A stretch of 64,000 bases of DNA from assembly GCF_023008405.1 (NCBI RefSeq), contig NZ_CP095376.1, forward strand, positions 4,488,001 through 4,552,000, in the 5' to 3' direction. The DNA comes from Amycolatopsis sp. FBCC-B4732. GTDB lineage: Bacteria > Actinomycetota > Actinomycetes > Mycobacteriales > Pseudonocardiaceae. The number at the start of each line of letters is the position of its first letter. Positions within the stretch are counted from its first letter, which is position 1. The position numbers and the translations under genes were made by a program. Of the stretch, positions 60,631 through 64,000 are shown piece by piece. The notes beneath the pieces are model-generated. The model searched no databases and had not been told where the DNA came from. It worked only from the letters and a program-made list of their open reading frames with translations.

Positions 60631-63600
60631 GCGTGCTGATGCGGAGGAAGGCGGTCGCGGACATCGTCAGCCGGACTTCCGTGGTCACCACGGGGGCGAA
60701 CTCGAGCGTCGTCGGGTCGTTCGAGCCGCTCCCCCACGTGATCCGCAGGTCCCGCACCGGCTCCCACCCCCGCGCGGTGCGGACGGCGACCTCGGCCGCC
60801 GACGGCAGCGCGTGCTTCGAGTCGACGACGAACCGGGCGGTGAGCGCGCTGATCCGCCGGGCCGCGGGCCAGGCCAGTGACACCCAGTCCGCCGCCCGCG
60901 GCCGGCTCACCGCGGCCAGCGTCGCGGTCGCCGGCTTGACGGAGAAGTTCGACCAGCCGGTGGCCGGGCCGCCGTCCAGCATCGCCGACGGCAGCGTGTC
61001 CGGCGCGCCCGAGTAACTCGCGTCGGCCGCCCGCACCACCACCGGAACCGATGACTCCACGGCCCGCGCCCCGGGCCCGTTGCGCTGCCCGAGACCGGTG
61101 CCCGGCAAGGTGATCCGGCCGGACGCCAGTCCTGGCGCGGACGCCGTCACCGTGATCGGGCCGCGGCCGCCCGTCGCCGCGATCACCGCCACCGCCTGAC
61201 CCTTGAACGCGGGGATCGTGGGCTGCTGGTAGCCCTGGGCCAGCTCCTGCCTGCCGTTGTCCACGCCGGCCACCCGCCCCGGGCCTTGGACGGCGAACCG
61301 CAGCACCGGTTCGCCGCCGGGCACGACGACGCCGTGTGCGTCCACGACGGACGCCGTCACGAACGCCATCGCCCCGTTCTCGCCCCGATCCGGTGCGGTC
61401 AGGGTGATCGCGCGTGCCGGACCGGCTGTGACGACCCGGTCGCGGGCCACCTCACGGCCACCCTCGCGGGCGATCGCGGTCAGCGTGCCGGGCTCGAACG
61501 GCACCGCCCACGTCAGGTGCAGCTTGCCGGAACTGCCGTTGGGACTGGTGTAGCTGCCCGAGGGGTCGTTCTTGTCGTCACCGACCGGCTCGGTCGTCTC
61601 CAGGTACGGCCGTCCGTCCACAGTGGTCTTCCGGTCGAAGCGCTTGACGCCCAGCGAACGGCCGTTGAGCACCAGCTCGACGGTGTCCACAGTGGAGTAG
61701 ACCCACACCGCGACCGGTTCGCCCGGCCGGTGCCCGGTCCAGTCCCCTGGGACCAGGTGCACCATCGGCGCGGCCGTCCACTGGCTGCGGAAGAGGTGGA
61801 AGGCGTCCTTCGGCAGGCCCGCGCTGTCGATCGCGCCGAAGAACGACGTCTTGACCGGGAAGACGTCGTACGGCGTCGGCTCGCCGAGGTAGTCCTGCCC
61901 GGCCCAGAGGAACTGGCCCTGGCAGAACTTCCGGTCCCGGTCCTTCTTCAGCGAGTACTCGCCGCTGAAGGTCCACGAGGCCAGGTTGTTGTCGTAGGAC
62001 GACGTCGCCCGCTTGCCCGGCGTGTGGTTCTCGCCGGTGTTGAGCAGGTCCGGGTCCTGGTACACCCCGCGCGTCGAGGTCTCGGAAGACGATTCCGACT
62101 CGAAGAAGAACTTGTCCGGGTACGCCGCGTGCAGCCCGTCGATCGACTGGGCGGTGTTGTAGTTGACGCCGAGACCGTCGAGCTGCCGCAGGATCAGGTC
62201 CTGCGGCGAGCCCGGCGCGGGCACGCTCCGGTAGCGGTCGGACCCCATGATCACCGGCCGGGTCGGGTCGATCGCCCGGACCGCGGCGATCAGGCCCGCC
62301 GCGATGGCCGGGCCGCCCGCCATCGACGCGTCCGGCACCTCGTTGCCGATCGACCACAGCACGACCGACGGCGAGTTCTTGGCCGCGTGCACCATTTCCG
62401 CGATGTCGCGCCCGCTCCACGCGTCGAAGTCGCGGTGGTAGTCGAACTCGACCTTGCCGGTGCGCCAGCAGTCGAACGCCTCGACCATCATCAGGATCCC
62501 GAGCCGGTCGCAGACCGCCACCAGCCGCGGGTCGGGCGGGTTGTGCGCGGTCCGCAGCGCGTTGACGCCCATCGCCAGCACCAGCCGCAGCTGGTGCTCC
62601 AGCGCGGCCTCGTCGACCACCGCGCCGAGCGCGCCCTGCGACGCGTGCAGGTTGACCCCGCGCAGCTTCATCGGCACGCCGTTGAGCGAAAACCCGTCGT
62701 CCGGGTGGAACGCGAAGTGGCGGAAGCCGAAGCTCGTGCTCGTCGTGTCGGCCACCCGCCCGGCCAGGACGACGTCGGTGCGCACCCGGTACAGCGAAGG
62801 CCGCCCGGTCGACCACAGCCGCGGATCGGCCACGGACCCCGTCGTGACCGCCGTGACCGTCCGCCCGGCGGGCAGCGCCACGGTGGCCGAGCCGGTCGCC
62901 ACCACCCGGCCCGCCGGGTCGGTGACGGTCGTGCGTACCTCGGCCGCCACCGCGGCGGCGGAGTCGTTGGCGACGTCCGTGGCCACCCGCACGGTCCCCC
63001 GCCCGGCGGCGATGTCGGGCGTGGTGACGAACGTGCCGTGCCGGGCGACGTGCACCGGCTCGGTCACGACCAGCCGGACGCGGCGGTAGACGCCGCTGCC
63101 GGAATACCAGCGGCTGCTGGGCAGCGGGTTCACCGCCCGCACGGCCAGGACGTTCGGTGTCCGGCCGTCGGTGTGCAGCTTGCCGGTGAGGTCGAAGGCG
63201 AACCCGGTGTAGGCGTACGGGTGGTTGCCGAGCAGCTCGCCGTTCAGGTACACGTGCGCGTCCGAATAGACGCCGTCGAATTCGACCGACACGCGCTTCC
63301 CGCCGAGCGACGGCGCCACGGTGAACGTCCGCCGGTACCAGCCGAGGCCGCCGCGGAAGAAGCTGGACGCGCTGCTCGTGCCGCCCCGCTCGGTCGGCGC
63401 GAGCTCGATGCTCCAGTCGTGCGGGACGTCGACGGCCTGCCACGCCGAATCGTCGAAACCGGGCTCCGCGGCGCGGGCGAAGCGGCCGTCCGGGTCGGTG
63501 ACCCCGTCGGGGTTGGCCAGTGCGAACCGCCAGCCGGCGCCGAGGTCGGTGCTCCGCCCGGTGAGCGCGAGGTCCGGCCGGGTCAGCGCCTCGGCGGCCC

Positions 63601-63688
63601 GGGCGACCGGCGCGAACGCGGAGGTGACGACGGCGGCCCCGGCCCCGCCCAGCACCAGGCGTCGGCTCGGTCGCGGCGAGTTCGGCAT
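60608..63688 (-). CDS. Secreted GH2 beta-galactosidase/exo-glycosidase (1026 aa)
   Basis: The start is ATG 63688. A Tat signal (SRRLVLGGAGAAVVTSAF) opens it. The sugar-binding domain has WQAVDVPHDWSIEL and GLGWYRRTFTVAPS; the catalytic barrel has the GH2 signatures LRTAHNPPDPRL and acid/base Glu in WSIGNEVPD, and FFESESSSE may hold the nucleophile. Additional Ig-like and F5/8-like domains follow. It probably cleaves beta-galactosides from polymers outside the cell. The stop is inside a hairpin loop. Confidence 0.9.
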   Translation of the reverse strand: MPNSPRPSRRLVLGGAGAAVVTSAFAPVARAAEALTRPDLALTGRSTDLGAGWRFALANPDGVTDPDGRFARAAEPGFDDSAWQAVDVPHDWSIELAPTERGGTSSASSFFRGGLGWYRRTFTVAPSLGGKRVSVEFDGVYSDAHVYLNGELLGNHPYAYTGFAFDLTGKLHTDGRTPNVLAVRAVNPLPSSRWYSGSGVYRRVRLVVTEPVHVARHGTFVTTPDIAAGRGTVRVATDVANDSAAAVAAEVRTTVTDPAGRVVATGSATVALPAGRTVTAVTTGSVADPRLWSTGRPSLYRVRTDVVLAGRVADTTSTSFGFRHFAFHPDDGFSLNGVPMKLRGVNLHASQGALGAVVDEAALEHQLRLVLAMGVNALRTAHNPPDPRLVAVCDRLGILMMVEAFDCWRTGKVEFDYHRDFDAWSGRDIAEMVHAAKNSPSVVLWSIGNEVPDASMAGGPAIAAGLIAAVRAIDPTRPVIMGSDRYRSVPAPGSPQDLILRQLDGLGVNYNTAQSIDGLHAAYPDKFFFESESSSETSTRGVYQDPDLLNTGENHTPGKRATSSYDNNLASWTFSGEYSLKKDRDRKFCQGQFLWAGQDYLGEPTPYDVFPVKTSFFGAIDSAGLPKDAFHLFRSQWTAAPMVHLVPGDWTGHRPGEPVAVWVYSTVDTVELVLNGRSLGVKRFDRKTTVDGRPYLETTEPVGDDKNDPSGSYTSPNGSSGKLHLTWAVPFEPGTLTAIAREGGREVARDRVVTAGPARAITLTAPDRGENGAMAFVTASVVDAHGVVVPGGEPVLRFAVQGPGRVAGVDNGRQELAQGYQQPTIPAFKGQAVAVIAATGGRGPITVTASAPGLASGRITLPGTGLGQRNGPGARAVESSVPVVVRAADASYSGAPDTLPSAMLDGGPATGWSNFSVKPATATLAAVSRPRAADWVSLAWPAARRISALTARFVVDSKHALPSAAEVAVRTARGWEPVRDLRITWGSGSNDPTTLEFAPVVTTEVRLTMSATAFLRISTLVSGKQG

Positions 63689-63779
63689 GGGAGAGCCCCT
63701 TCCGGCGGCGGCACTGACGGGCGGAAAGCACTATCGCACAAGGGTTTCCGATCGATCAAAGGCTTCGATCATTTCGACC

Positions 63780-64000
63780 TCAGCATGTCCGCCGGACGTA
63801 CCCGGCCGCGCCTTCGGGAACCACGTCCCGGTCGCGGCGGACGATGCTGAGCGAGCCGCCCCAGCGCGTGCAGGCGGTCGCGAGGCCCTCGTCGGTGTAC
63901 TCGATCACGACGACGTGGTCGCCGAACGCGGCCGTGTACTCGTCGCAGTTCTCCTGCTCGCCGCATTCTTCGGCCACGGCGAAGTCGAGCCCGTTCTCCT
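63780..64000 (-). CDS. GH114 endo-alpha-1,4-polygalactosaminidase-like protein, C-terminal part
   Basis: The open frame reaches the window edge, so only the last ~73 residues are seen. They read GLDFAVAEECGEQENCDEY, then FGDHVVVIEYTDEGLATAC and end GYVRRTC. The pattern (DFAVxEEC, CDxY, VxxxEYT) fits the C-terminal strands of the GH114/TM1410 barrel. This family includes galactosaminoglycan hydrolases. The gene is on the same strand as the beta-galactosidase. The N-terminus lies outside. Confidence 0.65.
   Translation of the reverse strand, partial: ENGLDFAVAEECGEQENCDEYTAAFGDHVVVIEYTDEGLATACTRWGGSLSIVRRDRDVVPEGAAGYVRRTC

Overview
The window is high-GC DNA with an actinobacterial codon pattern: almost no AT-rich coding, many GTG starts, 4-base ATGA/GTGA gene overlaps, Tat-type secretion signals, a SARP-type regulator, a DGPF/YCII–ECF sigma pair, Roadblock proteins and several TetR repressors. 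I infer a filamentous actinomycete of the Pseudonocardiaceae, Amycolatopsis being the best guess. This is inference from gene content, not a measured match. I saw no rRNA, tRNA, CRISPR array, insertion sequence or replication origin.

Region 1 (1–17,306, all minus strand) is the most striking part: one long, tightly packed operon for a contractile injection system (phage-tail-like particle). In transcription order it encodes a DUF4255 cap, a carboxypeptidase-regulatory-like protein, sheath 1, tube 1, sheath 2, tube 2, a 62-aa protein, a LysM tube-baseplate connector, a gpD-type hub, a gpV-type spike, a gp25 wedge, two gpJ-like baseplate proteins, a gpI-like tail protein and two related Cys-rich proteins of unknown function. 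The operon runs off the left edge, so the AAA ATPase, tape measure, fibres and effectors expected in such clusters are not visible. On the other side lie a small protein and a SARP/BTAD regulator (17,794–18,519).

Region 2 (18.5–29.5 kb) is regulatory and secretory. It holds a DGPF-protein/ECF-sigma/AhpD-like operon whose sigma gene is broken by a stop and a frameshift, a secreted lipase with a TetR gene, a STAS–kinase fusion, a frameshifted anti-sigma-like gene, a secreted GH64 beta-1,3-glucanase with CBM6, a CsbD-like stress protein, an SGNH hydrolase and a three-gene Roadblock operon.

Region 3 (29.5–41 kb) is mixed metabolism. It has a CoA-transferase whose 3' end is copied twice downstream, an SDR divergent from a TetR gene with two matching operators, an AraC regulator, a metallo-beta-lactamase-fold hydrolase, an ECF sigma/redoxin pair, an LLM flavin enzyme, an NAD-dependent DNA ligase, a secreted crystallin-like protein and several unknowns.

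Region 4 (41–60 kb) is mainly acyl-CoA metabolism. A FabG-like SDR and a MaoC hydratase precede a phosphotransferase and three overlapping acyl-CoA dehydrogenase genes. About 17 kb further on, an acyl-CoA synthetase and a phosphotriesterase-like hydrolase form a second unit. Both units have an ACCGAC-N2-GTCGGT palindrome in front, suggesting one TetR regulon. Between them are a two-component-like locus with a degenerate second sensor, a lipoprotein, an epoxide-hydrolase-like protein lacking the usual catalytic His, an SRPBCC/TetR divergent pair and an 820-aa repeat protein paired with a TetR gene.

Region 5 (59.8–64 kb) has a secreted protein with an internal domain duplication, a Tat-exported GH2 beta-galactosidase and the end of a probable GH114 gene cut by the right edge.
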